Shown here piece after piece: positions 45,165-53,121 of a stretch of DNA of 64,000 bases (the first letter of the stretch is position 1; each line of letters starts with the position of its first letter). The position numbers were made by a program, and so were the translations under genes. The notes under the pieces are model-generated. The model was not told the origin of the DNA and did no database searches. It was given only the letters and a program-made list of their open reading frames with translations. Source of the stretch: an uncultured Dehalococcoidia bacterium (GTDB lineage: Bacteria; Chloroflexota; Dehalococcoidia; Lucifugimonadales; JAAXIE01); assembly GCA_951813255.1 (NCBI GenBank), contig OX638353.1, positions 2,911,501 through 2,975,500 on the forward strand. The letters run 5' to 3'.

Positions 45165-46574
45165 ATGAAGATGTACGTAGGCACCGAATGGTCGGACCGC
45201 CCTCGTACCGTTCCGGTCATCAATCCTTTCGACGGCTCGACAATCGACACCGTGCCCCGGGGCAACGCCGAGGACGTAAACATCGCCATCTCCACATCCT
45301 CAAAGGGGGCCGAGGAGATGGCCCGAATTCCCGGCTACGAGCGCTATCAGATTCTGCGCCGCGCAGCCCAACTCCTGGAGGAGCGCACAGACGACCTCGG
45401 CCGTACCATCACCCTGGAGGAAGGGAAGACCATCACCGAGGGTCGTGGCGAAGTGGGTCGGGCCGTGCAGACCATCACCGGCTCTGCTGAGGAGGCCAAG
45501 CGTATCCACGGAGAGACGGTGCCCCTCGACGGCGCACCCGGTGTTACTCGCCAGTTCGGTTTCACCATGCGCGTTCCCTGCGGGGTGGTAGCCGCCATCT
45601 GCCCCTTCAACTTCCCCCTCAACCTCGTATGCCACAAGGTCGGACCCGCCATCGCTGCCGGGAACGCCGTCATCATCAAGCCCGCCAGCGACACACCACT
45701 GTCTGCCCTGAAGCTGACTGAAATCCTCCTCGAAGCCGGCATGCCTCCAAACGCCATCCAGTGCATCAGCGGACCCGGCGGCGAGATCGGCGACGCCATC
45801 TGCTCCGACCCCCGTGTCCGCAAGATAACCTTTACCGGCAGCCGAGACGTGGGCGAGCACATCTGCCGTACCGCGGGTCTGAAGAAGGTCACCATGGAGT
45901 TGGGCTCCAATTCTCCCCTCATCGTCATGCCCGACACCGATATCGAGAAGGTGGCCCAAGCCACCGTCGCCAGCGGTTACGGCAACGCTGGGCAGGTCTG
46001 CATCTCCACCCAACGCGTTCTGGTAGACGGCAAAATATATGGGGACTTCCTAGACTCTCTGGCACCCAAGGTCGAAGCCCTTCGACACGGCAACCCCATC
46101 AACGACAACACTCAGATGGGCCCTATGATCCGCGACACCGATGCAGCCCGTGTGGGCGAGTGGATACAGGAGGCAGTGAGCAGCGGTGCACGCGTGGTCG
46201 CGGGCGGGGACCGGGAGGGCGCCATGCACGCTCCGACCGTCATCGCCGACGTCAAACCAGAAATGAAAGTGTCCCGCGAAGAACTGTTCGGCCCAGCCGT
46301 GACGGTCACTCGCTTCAGCGACATCAACGACGCCATCGCCCTTGCCAACGACTCGGTCTACGGTCTCAGCGCCTCCCTCTTCACCAACGACCTCGAATCA
46401 GCCATGCGCTTCGTCAAAGAGGTGAAGTCGGGCAATCTGCACATCAACTCCGGCCCCAGCTTCCGTGCCGACCTCATGCCCTATGGAGGCCTCAAGGACA
46501 GCGGCATGGGTAAGGAGGGCCCCGCCTACGCCGTGCAGGAGATGACCGAGCTTAAGATGGTGGTCTTCCATTGA
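45165..46574 (+). CDS. NAD(P)-dependent aldehyde dehydrogenase
   Basis: A 469-residue soluble dehydrogenase that oxidises an aldehyde to the acid or acyl-CoA. The family motifs are ICPFNFPLNLVCHKVGPAIAAGNAVIIKPAS near residue 147, FTGSRDVGEHI near 222, VTMELGSNSPLIV with the general-base Glu near 242 and GNAGQVCISTQRV with the catalytic Cys near 277. GLKDSGMGKEGP lies near the end. The ELGSNSP form (instead of ELGGKSP) is common in the succinate/lactaldehyde dehydrogenase group. GGAGGGCAAG lies upstream of the ATG. It overlaps or abuts the enoyl-CoA hydratase gene downstream. Confidence 0.94.
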   Translation: MKMYVGTEWSDRPRTVPVINPFDGSTIDTVPRGNAEDVNIAISTSSKGAEEMARIPGYERYQILRRAAQLLEERTDDLGRTITLEEGKTITEGRGEVGRAVQTITGSAEEAKRIHGETVPLDGAPGVTRQFGFTMRVPCGVVAAICPFNFPLNLVCHKVGPAIAAGNAVIIKPASDTPLSALKLTEILLEAGMPPNAIQCISGPGGEIGDAICSDPRVRKITFTGSRDVGEHICRTAGLKKVTMELGSNSPLIVMPDTDIEKVAQATVASGYGNAGQVCISTQRVLVDGKIYGDFLDSLAPKVEALRHGNPINDNTQMGPMIRDTDAARVGEWIQEAVSSGARVVAGGDREGAMHAPTVIADVKPEMKVSREELFGPAVTVTRFSDINDAIALANDSVYGLSASLFTNDLESAMRFVKEVKSGNLHINSGPSFRADLMPYGGLKDSGMGKEGPAYAVQEMTELKMVVFH

Positions 46575-46627
46575 ACAATGCCCACAAATACTCGGCGCGA
46601 TCCAGCCGCTTGAAGGGAGGCAGCAAC

Positions 46628-47434
46628 TTGGCCCAACAGGCCGTATTGCTACAGGAAGAAGAGGGTGTGGCAACCATCACCCTCAACCGCCCCGAAGCCC
46701 GCAACGCACTAACACCCCAGATGGGCGGGGCGCTTGCCGACGCACTGCGCCAAGTGCAGGACGGAGGGTCTGCCCGTTGCCTCGTCATCACCGGCGTCGG
46801 CGAGGCCTTCTGCGCCGGCGCGGACATTCGCGATTTTCAGCAGGTGATGGAAGAAGGCGGACAGGAGGCGGTCTCTGACCACCTCCTGTCGCTGGCTACC
46901 CGCCTGCACGAAGAGGTCATCCTGCGAATCCGCCGCCTGCCCATGCCCGTCATCGCCTCTGTAAATGGGGTCGCTGCTGGCGCTGGATTCAGTCTCGCCC
47001 TATCAGCCGACTTGCGGATCGCATCCGAGGACGCTCTGATGGTGATGGGCTACTCTGGCATCGGCCTCACCGCCGACGGCGGCTCCCCATACCTGCTGCC
47101 ACGCCTCATAGGCCATGGTCGCGCCATGGACCTCTACCTCAACAACCGCGTCGTGGATGCCCGCCACGCCCTCGAGATCGGCCTCGTAAACCAATTGGTT
47201 GCCTCCGACCAACTGGTGGACACAGTAGCCACTGCCGCCCGCCGCCTAGCCCGCGGCGCCACCCTTGCCTTCGGCGAGGTAAAGGCCCTCATGGACCAAG
47301 CCCACGACCAGGGAGAGCCTGCCCAGTTGGAAGCCGAAGCCCGAAAGCTCGCCGACATGGGCCTTACCGCGGACTTCCGTGAAGGCATCACCGCCTTCTT
47401 GGAGAAACGCCCACCCCACTTTCAGGGCCGGTAG
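46628..47434 (+). CDS. Enoyl-CoA hydratase/isomerase family protein
   Basis: A 268-residue crotonase-fold protein. LNRPEARNALTPQMGGALADAL, VITGVGEAFCAGADIRDF (oxyanion-hole motif, about residue 60) and PVIASVNGVAAGAGFSLALSADLRIAS (second oxyanion motif, about 105) are present. The positions of the two catalytic Glu of true hydratases are GYSGIGLTADGGSPYLLP, where Asp-Gly-Gly replaces the usual Pro-Glu-X, so the reaction may be isomerisation or another crotonase reaction. I place the start at the TTG at 46628, with AGGGAGG 7 nt upstream; the same frame opens at 46571, overlapping the aldehyde dehydrogenase stop by 4 bp. Both genes probably form an operon. Confidence 0.88.
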   Translation: MAQQAVLLQEEEGVATITLNRPEARNALTPQMGGALADALRQVQDGGSARCLVITGVGEAFCAGADIRDFQQVMEEGGQEAVSDHLLSLATRLHEEVILRIRRLPMPVIASVNGVAAGAGFSLALSADLRIASEDALMVMGYSGIGLTADGGSPYLLPRLIGHGRAMDLYLNNRVVDARHALEIGLVNQLVASDQLVDTVATAARRLARGATLAFGEVKALMDQAHDQGEPAQLEAEARKLADMGLTADFREGITAFLEKRPPHFQGR

Positions 47435-47457
47435 GGCGGGGCAGGGAAAAGTCAGCC

Positions 47458-49923
47458 CTACCCTACCTCAATCACCGTAACCCTATCGGACGGCCCCTCT
47501 TCTGGCCGGAACGACTGTACCAAAGGGTGCCTTGCCAAGTAATTGCGCACCGCTGACCGTAGGGTGCCTGTGCCCACTCCGTGGATGATGCGCAGCTCCG
47601 GCGCCCCCACCCGAGCGGCTTGGTCGAGGAACAGGTCCACCTCAATCAAGGCGTCCTCCACCCGGCTGCCGCGCAGGTCTAAGGTCCTCTGGAGACTGGG
47701 GCTCGAACCCGACGACCTGAACACCCGTTCCGGCCTTGAAGGCATCTTAGCTGCAGGACGCTCCACGCGATGCACTGGCAGGCGCGCCCGCATCGCCCCC
47801 AGCAGCACCTCCAGAGTGCCTCCATCGGGAGGTGTGACCACCTCCACCGGCTGCGGGATGCCCCGCAGATACACCCGGTCTCCTGCTTGCAGACTTCCCA
47901 GCCAGTCGCCCCGCTCCGATGGTCTCGGACGCCACTGGGAAGATGCCAGCTCCTCCTGCACTTGAGCTACATGCCGCAGTGCCTCTTCTACCGTGGCGGG
48001 GGCTTCGGGCACGTCAACTAAAGGCGACTGCTCTTCCCCAACGGCATCATCGTCGGTAACGGGCTCGTCGTATATGCTCGGCGCAGGCGCTTGTATTGAC
48101 ATGCCGCGTCTTGGCCGGGTCAACGCCTGCGCCGCCTTCTGCAGTTCCGCCTCCAGAGCATCGCTCTGGTCCCTGAGTTGCAACTGCGCTGCTTCTAGAA
48201 GTTCGGCCCGGTTGTCTTCTATTTCTTGGAGTCGGCGGTCCAACTCGTTCTGCTTCTCTCGTGCCTGCGCTTGCAGGGTAGCGGCCTCCTCCCGCATCTG
48301 CATCGCTATATGCCTCTCCTGGTGCAACTCCTGCAGCAGACGCTCCGCCCCCTGTTGAGCTGGACCTAACATTGCCCGCGCCTGCGCTACCACTTTTGCA
48401 TCCAGCCCGTGACGGGCGGCGATGGCAAGTGCGTAGCTCCGTCCCGGCAGACCTAGGCTCAGCTGGTACGTTGGCTCCAAGGTAGTGGGAGCCAACTCCA
48501 CGCTGGCGTTGCGCATCTGCTGGTGCTCCTGCACAAAGGCAGCCACTCCACGGTAGTGGCTTGTCGCGATTAGAGCGACTCCGCGCTCGGCAAAGTTGGC
48601 TAGAACCGCCTTTGCCAACGCGGTACCCTCTTCTGGATCAGTGCTGGTGCCCAACTCGTCCAGCAGCACTAGCGAACGGGAGGTCGCCTGCTCCATGAAG
48701 GTCCGCAGAGTCCTGATATGGGAACTGAAAGTGGAGAGCGACTGTTGGATACTCTGCTGATCGCCTATGTCGGCGAACACGTCGTCAAACAGGCTCAGGG
48801 TCGCCTCGCGGACTGGGAGGTGCAACCCTGCCTGTGCCATCAACACCGCAAGTCCAACTGTCTTGAGGGCCACTGTCTTACCGCCGGCGTTGGGGCCCGT
48901 GATGAGCAGCACTGGATGCTCACTCCCCGCCTCCACTGAGATGGGCACCACCGGCCCACTGAGCAACGGGTGCCTCGCATCCACCAGCGTCACGCTAGCG
49001 CGGCCCGTCGTATCTACATCGGGCGGGGTCGCTCCGAGAGCCAGCGAATACCTGCCCTTGGCGATGGCAAGATCCAACCGGGCAAGCAGTTCCACCGTCA
49101 GGGTCAGGTCATCTTCTAGAGCGGCAACATACTCCGAGAGAGCGAGCAGGACCCGCTCCTCTTCCCGCTCTACCGCCAGACGCAACTCACGCCATTGATT
49201 GCCCAGCGACACCGCGCTAAGCGGCTCCACGAATACCGTGGCCCCACTGTCCGACACATCATGGATGATCCCCGGTAGCCGGTGCCTCATTTCCGACTTC
49301 ACCAGCAATACCATACGTCCATTCCGCTCGGTAATGATTGGCTCCTGCAGCTCTCCTTGACGCTGCAGCCGACGCATGATGCGCTGTAACATGTCATCCA
49401 GACGCTGGTAGGCCTGCCTTGCATCCACCCGCAGCCCGCGCAGTGATGGGCTGGCGTCATCCAGAATGTCGCCCGAGGGGCTAATGGCAGTGTCCAGCTC
49501 CCGTGCGAAGCTCGGCAGCTCCGGGATCAGTTGCGATAGGGGGTGAAGACGGGTCAGGTGGCGCTGCCTTGAGAGAGACTGTCGCGCCGTATGGCCCGTT
49601 CCGATGGTGTCGGCTACCTGTCGCAGCTCAGCGCCACGCAGGGACCCGCCAAGGACGGCGCGCCGTATCAGGGGCGTCAGGTCATAGGCGGATGAAAGGT
49701 CGAGGTTGCCCCGCTCCTCGAGGAACCGGCGTGCATCGGAGGTTTCCTGTTGACGCGAGGATACGTCCTCGCCGTCCGATGTGGGCAGAAGCGCACGGGC
49801 CAATTCTCTAGCCGGTTCGAAGGTCGTGTAGGAGGCCAGTTGCTCCCGCACCAAGTCGAACTCCAAAAGTGTGAGCGAGGCGGAATTCAACTCCGGGCCA
49901 GAGTCAGCTGCGGGTATCGTCAT
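47458..49923 (-). CDS. mutS2: Endonuclease MutS2/ribosome collision-rescue protein
   Basis: An 821-residue MutS2. It lacks the mismatch-binding domain of MutS and has the clamp/lever region (about 1-320), the ATPase (Walker A ITGPNAGGKTVALKT near residue 345; Walker B SLVLLDELGTSTDPEEG near 420), a long coiled coil (about 520-600), a KOW-like basic strand (about 690) and the C-terminal Smr domain (LDLRGSRVEDALIEVDLFL...HGVGTGTLRSAVRNYL, about 735-810). In Bacillus subtilis MutS2 senses collided ribosomes and splits them (established for that species); nuclease activity is reported for others. Its ATG overlaps the VLRF1-like stop codon by 4 bp, giving coupled translation. Confidence 0.96.
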   Translation of the reverse strand: MTIPAADSGPELNSASLTLLEFDLVREQLASYTTFEPARELARALLPTSDGEDVSSRQQETSDARRFLEERGNLDLSSAYDLTPLIRRAVLGGSLRGAELRQVADTIGTGHTARQSLSRQRHLTRLHPLSQLIPELPSFARELDTAISPSGDILDDASPSLRGLRVDARQAYQRLDDMLQRIMRRLQRQGELQEPIITERNGRMVLLVKSEMRHRLPGIIHDVSDSGATVFVEPLSAVSLGNQWRELRLAVEREEERVLLALSEYVAALEDDLTLTVELLARLDLAIAKGRYSLALGATPPDVDTTGRASVTLVDARHPLLSGPVVPISVEAGSEHPVLLITGPNAGGKTVALKTVGLAVLMAQAGLHLPVREATLSLFDDVFADIGDQQSIQQSLSTFSSHIRTLRTFMEQATSRSLVLLDELGTSTDPEEGTALAKAVLANFAERGVALIATSHYRGVAAFVQEHQQMRNASVELAPTTLEPTYQLSLGLPGRSYALAIAARHGLDAKVVAQARAMLGPAQQGAERLLQELHQERHIAMQMREEAATLQAQAREKQNELDRRLQEIEDNRAELLEAAQLQLRDQSDALEAELQKAAQALTRPRRGMSIQAPAPSIYDEPVTDDDAVGEEQSPLVDVPEAPATVEEALRHVAQVQEELASSQWRPRPSERGDWLGSLQAGDRVYLRGIPQPVEVVTPPDGGTLEVLLGAMRARLPVHRVERPAAKMPSRPERVFRSSGSSPSLQRTLDLRGSRVEDALIEVDLFLDQAARVGAPELRIIHGVGTGTLRSAVRNYLARHPLVQSFRPEEGPSDRVTVIEVG

Positions 49924-50732
49924 ATGAAGATGTTACCAGCCTGCCCCTCGCCCTTCAAAGAGGCGCCCAACGCGGCCGGTAGTGGTATGGGAGGGGCCAC
50001 CTCCACCAGCAGGCTCTCGTAGAGCCGGGGGCCGCACTTCTGCAGGGTTTCCAGGTTGGGCACGCGCGCCTCCAGCACTCTGGGAATCAGGCCTGATGCA
50101 AAGCGGGCTAGGTAGGGGCACCGCTCGCGGAGCCCCAGGAGCGTGTGGCGCTCGCCTCCTAGGGCCAAGTTATGGAGGGAGTCCTCATAGGGCCCGAATA
50201 CCTGTCGGACCATCTCACATGTCTTGTCGAACAGCGCCCGGGCTTGGTTTTCGCGAATGCGCTGGAAGCGTAACTGGGAGGTGCCTCCTGCTTTGTGCTT
50301 GCCTTTGACGTAGCGGGTGTCGGTCTTGGATGCGACAAGTTTTGTGCCCCGGAATACTCCGACGGCGTAGCGGCCCAGCCTGAGCAGGACTACTGCGATG
50401 TCGCGCTCCCGCTGGAGGGTTGACATCAGTGGGCCGGAGTCCCAGCCGGTGACGGGGCCGCTGGCGCTGATGGCGAAGGGGGGCAGGACGACGAGTTGGC
50501 TCTTGGCGGAGCCGAATAGGACTGCCCCTGTGGGCGATGGACCGATGTCGGGCACGGCTTTCAGCAATGGGCGGGGCAGGGAGGGCAGCTGTTCCGGGGC
50601 TAGATAAAGGGTGTAGCCCTCATTCGGGGATGGGCGCAGGGTGTCGAGTCTGGATTGCACCGCGGCGGGGGAGCGCCAGCCGTGGACGTTGGCTTTCGTT
50701 GAGCGCTCGGTCTCTGTTGGCCATTGGGTCAC
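49920..50732 (-). CDS. VLRF1-type peptidyl-tRNA hydrolase/release-factor-like protein
   Basis: A 270-residue protein related to the Vms1-like release factor domain (actinobacterial/chloroflexi VLRF1 class). The core reads VVLLRLGRYAVGVFRGTKLVASKTDTRYVKGKHKAGGTSQLRF, with the GGTSQ loop at the place of the catalytic Gln of eRF1/Vms1, then RIRENQARALFDKTCEMV and GGERHTLLGLRERCPYLA. VLRF1 proteins hydrolyse peptidyl-tRNA on rescued ribosomes in eukaryotes; the bacterial role is inferred. The start is uncertain: I use the GTG at 50732 because residues further upstream (frame open to 50948) lie in repeat element C and match nothing. It overlaps mutS2 by 4 bp. Confidence 0.8.
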   Translation of the reverse strand: MTQWPTETERSTKANVHGWRSPAAVQSRLDTLRPSPNEGYTLYLAPEQLPSLPRPLLKAVPDIGPSPTGAVLFGSAKSQLVVLPPFAISASGPVTGWDSGPLMSTLQRERDIAVVLLRLGRYAVGVFRGTKLVASKTDTRYVKGKHKAGGTSQLRFQRIRENQARALFDKTCEMVRQVFGPYEDSLHNLALGGERHTLLGLRERCPYLARFASGLIPRVLEARVPNLETLQKCGPRLYESLLVEVAPPIPLPAALGASLKGEGQAGNIFI

Positions 50733-50806
50733 GAGGGGGCCCCAGGGAGTTGGGATGGGAAGAATGACATAGCTGGGGATTGGTTTTGTTCCCATTTTCG
50801 TAGATG

Positions 50807-50872
50807 GGTGGGAACACGATCGTATCTGGAAAAATGTTTTTCGTATCTGAAGTTGTTCCCATTGTTCCCATT
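50807..50872 (+). repeat. Intergenic repeat element C (W = GTTCCCATT)
   Basis: Order and spacing: W' GGTGGGAAC (50807-50815), 5 nt ACGAT, CGTATCTGG (50821-50829), 12 nt AAAAATGTTTTT, CGTATCTGA (50842-50850), 4 nt AGTT, and two tandem perfect nonamers GTTCCCATT (50855-50872). W' matches the reverse complement of W at 7 of 9 positions. Extra W copies occur at 50788, 50903 (inverted), near 50990 and near 51008, and further CGTAGCTG or CGTATCTG boxes at 50921, 50965 and 50976. Confidence 0.88.
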
Positions 50873-51194
50873 TTCTCGATGGGCCGTAGATGAATGGGAA
50901 CATGGCGCCACGACGGTCGTAGCTGAGTGCGGGAACATTTTGTGGCAACGTGTTCCTGCATCTCGTATCTGAGGCGTAGCTGAGACTTTGTTCCCATGTG
51001 TTCTTCCCATGTGTCTCATTCTTCTCTTCCTGGGTCCGCTATTGCCGGGGGTTTTGTGCCAGCTTTCGGGGCATTCCGGGCAGGGCTTTGGGGGCTTGAC
51101 GGCAGATACCTGCTGCCCTATAGTACAACAGTTCTAGCCGTTTCGCAAATGGCACACCTGCGGAAGATTGGAAAGAGCTTGGGGCCCGTAGCGG

Positions 51195-51223
51195 TTTCAC
51201 TTTTCCAATTTTCGTATTATACT
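51195..51223 (+). promoter_or_regulatory. Candidate promoter of the ABC exporter operon
   Basis: TATACT (51218-51223) is a 5-of-6 match to the -10 consensus, with TTTCAC 17 bp upstream as a poor -35. It lies 77 bp before the exporter start. Flanking ATTGGAAA/TTTCCAAT inverted words (about 51168 and 51201) could be an operator. Confidence 0.4.
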
Positions 51224-51300
51224 CACCCTTTCACCAAACTCTTGGCTTAGTTAGGGCCCATCCCCCCTCGCACTGTGCCTTTAGGAGCCCCACTCAACAC

Positions 51301-53121
51301 ATGGCAATCATCCTCAGACTAACCGCCATGGCCTTCCGCTATCGTGGAAGGACTGCCGTGGCCTACTTGGCACTGCTGGGCGCAGCAGCCGCTCAGCTAA
51401 CGATACCCAAGCTCCTTGGCAACTCCATCAACGAGTTGAAGAAGTATGGGGATGCCGACCAAAGCCTCATTGTCATCCTAGGTCTCGGCATCCTCGGAGC
51501 GTTCTTGCTGCGGGGCCTCCTCGAATACGTCCGCCTCTTCAACAGCGAGGCCCTTTCCCAGCAGGTCTCCTACGATCTACGCAACAGCCTCTACAACAGC
51601 TACCAGCGGCTTGGGTTCGCCTACCACGACACCGAACACACCGGCAACCTCATGTCTATCGCCACCGCCGATGTGGACGGTGTCCGTCGCTACATCAGCA
51701 TGGGACTCGTGCGCTCGGCCGACATAGTCCTGCTTACGGTCGTCTCATGCATCATGATGTTTGTCCTCAACTGGGACCTAGCGCTCATCACCTTATCCTT
51801 CGTGCCTTTCCTCGCCCTTCGCTCCTCCATAATCATGCGCAAGCTCCGCAGGCTCTGGACCGGCGTACAAGTCTTAATGGGCGAGATGGTCACCGTCCTG
51901 CAGGAGAATCTGTCGGGCATAACCGTGGTGAAGTCCTTCGCCGCCGAGGAATACGAGAAGAAGCGGTTCGCCAACAAGACCGGCGAGTTGGCCCAGCAAG
52001 GATATCAAGCCGACAAGACCGAGGGCGCCAACAGCGCTGTCATGACCTTCTTCTTCACCCTGGTCACCGGCTTCATCCTCTGGTACGGCGGACGTCAGGT
52101 CATCACCGACCCTGCATTTGAGATTGGCGACTTGGTGGAGTTCCTAGCCTACATGAGCATGCTCCAGCTGCCGGTGCGAATGACTGCCTTCACCATCAAC
52201 GCCTTCTCGCGGGCCATCTCCTCCGGCGAGCGCATATTCCAAGTGCTCGACGCCGAGTCGGCCATTGTCGAAAAGCCCGACGCAGTGCAACTGCCCCGCA
52301 CTAGGGGCGCGGTCCGCTTTGAGGCTGTCTCCTTCGGCTACAACGAGCTCACCCCAGTAGTCAGCCGGGTGGATATTGATGCCAAGCCGGGGCAAATCAC
52401 CGCAGTACTCGGCGCCCCCGGATCAGGGAAGACCACCTTGGTCCACCTCATACCGCGTTTCTACGATGCATCCCAAGGCCGAGTCACTATAGACGGCATC
52501 GATGTGCGGGACGTGACCCTCGAATCGCTGCGTCGCAACGTGGGAATCGTGCAGCAGGACGTATTCCTCTTCGGCGCCTCCATCAAGGAGAACATCTCCT
52601 ACGGTGTAGCCGACGCAACCCACGATGATATAGTGCACGCCGCCAAGGTCGCCCAACTCCACGACTTCATCATGAGTCTCCCAGATGGCTACGACACCCC
52701 CGTTGGCGAGCAGGGGCACACCCTCTCCGGAGGCCAGCGACAGCGCCTGGCCATCGCCCGGACAATACTGGTCAACCCGCCAGTGCTGATTCTGGACGAC
52801 TCTACCTCCAGCGTTGATGTGGAGACCGAGCGGGCCATTCGCCGTGCTCTAGCCGACGTCATCACTGGAAGGACTACCTTCGTGATCGCCCATCGCTTGA
52901 GCACGGTACGCGGGGCCGACTTGATTCTGGTCATGAAGGACGGCAAAGTCGCCGAGCAGGGAACACACCAGCAACTGATGGAGCGCGGCGAGATATACCG
53001 GGACATCTACGAGCTCCAACTGCGCCCACAGGAAGAGGTCATTTTGGACGCTACGCTGGAAACTACTGCCATTTCCGGGGCAGTTCCCATGCCTGCCGGC
53101 GACGACGGAGGCGATGCCTAG
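51301..53121 (+). CDS. ABC exporter half-transporter, subunit with degenerate Walker B
   Basis: A 606-residue fused membrane-ATPase subunit. Six membrane helices occupy residues 15-310 and the ATPase about 345-580. Walker A is GAPGSGKTTL (about residue 378), signature LSGGQRQRLAIART (about 476), Walker B VLILDDSTSSVD (about 500) and switch VIAHRLST. The catalytic Glu after Walker B is Asp (DDS), as in the non-hydrolysing half of heterodimeric exporters such as TM287/288, BmrC or TAP1-like partners. A heterodimer with the next gene product would put this subunit's intact LSGGQ opposite the partner's Glu. Its stop directly abuts the next start. Confidence 0.95.
   Translation: MAIILRLTAMAFRYRGRTAVAYLALLGAAAAQLTIPKLLGNSINELKKYGDADQSLIVILGLGILGAFLLRGLLEYVRLFNSEALSQQVSYDLRNSLYNSYQRLGFAYHDTEHTGNLMSIATADVDGVRRYISMGLVRSADIVLLTVVSCIMMFVLNWDLALITLSFVPFLALRSSIIMRKLRRLWTGVQVLMGEMVTVLQENLSGITVVKSFAAEEYEKKRFANKTGELAQQGYQADKTEGANSAVMTFFFTLVTGFILWYGGRQVITDPAFEIGDLVEFLAYMSMLQLPVRMTAFTINAFSRAISSGERIFQVLDAESAIVEKPDAVQLPRTRGAVRFEAVSFGYNELTPVVSRVDIDAKPGQITAVLGAPGSGKTTLVHLIPRFYDASQGRVTIDGIDVRDVTLESLRRNVGIVQQDVFLFGASIKENISYGVADATHDDIVHAAKVAQLHDFIMSLPDGYDTPVGEQGHTLSGGQRQRLAIARTILVNPPVLILDDSTSSVDVETERAIRRALADVITGRTTFVIAHRLSTVRGADLILVMKDGKVAEQGTHQQLMERGEIYRDIYELQLRPQEEVILDATLETTAISGAVPMPAGDDGGDA

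Larger units (their letters stand above)
50733..51300. other. Intergenic stretch holding repeat element C
   Basis: This 568-bp region between the VLRF1 gene and the ABC exporter genes contains repeat element C (50807-50872) plus scattered copies of its word (GTTCCCAT or reverse) and CGTAGCTG/CGTATCTG boxes up to about 51015. An open frame at 50996-51250 has no ribosome-binding site or family match and I do not count it. The exporter promoter lies near 51218. Confidence 0.65.

Noticed and set aside
50733..50948. N-terminal extension of the VLRF1-like gene
   Set aside because: These 72 codons lie in repeat element C and its word copies and match no family, so coding there is not supported.
50996..51250. 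84-codon open frame before the ABC exporter
   Set aside because: No ribosome-binding site, no family likeness, and it overlaps the promoter region.
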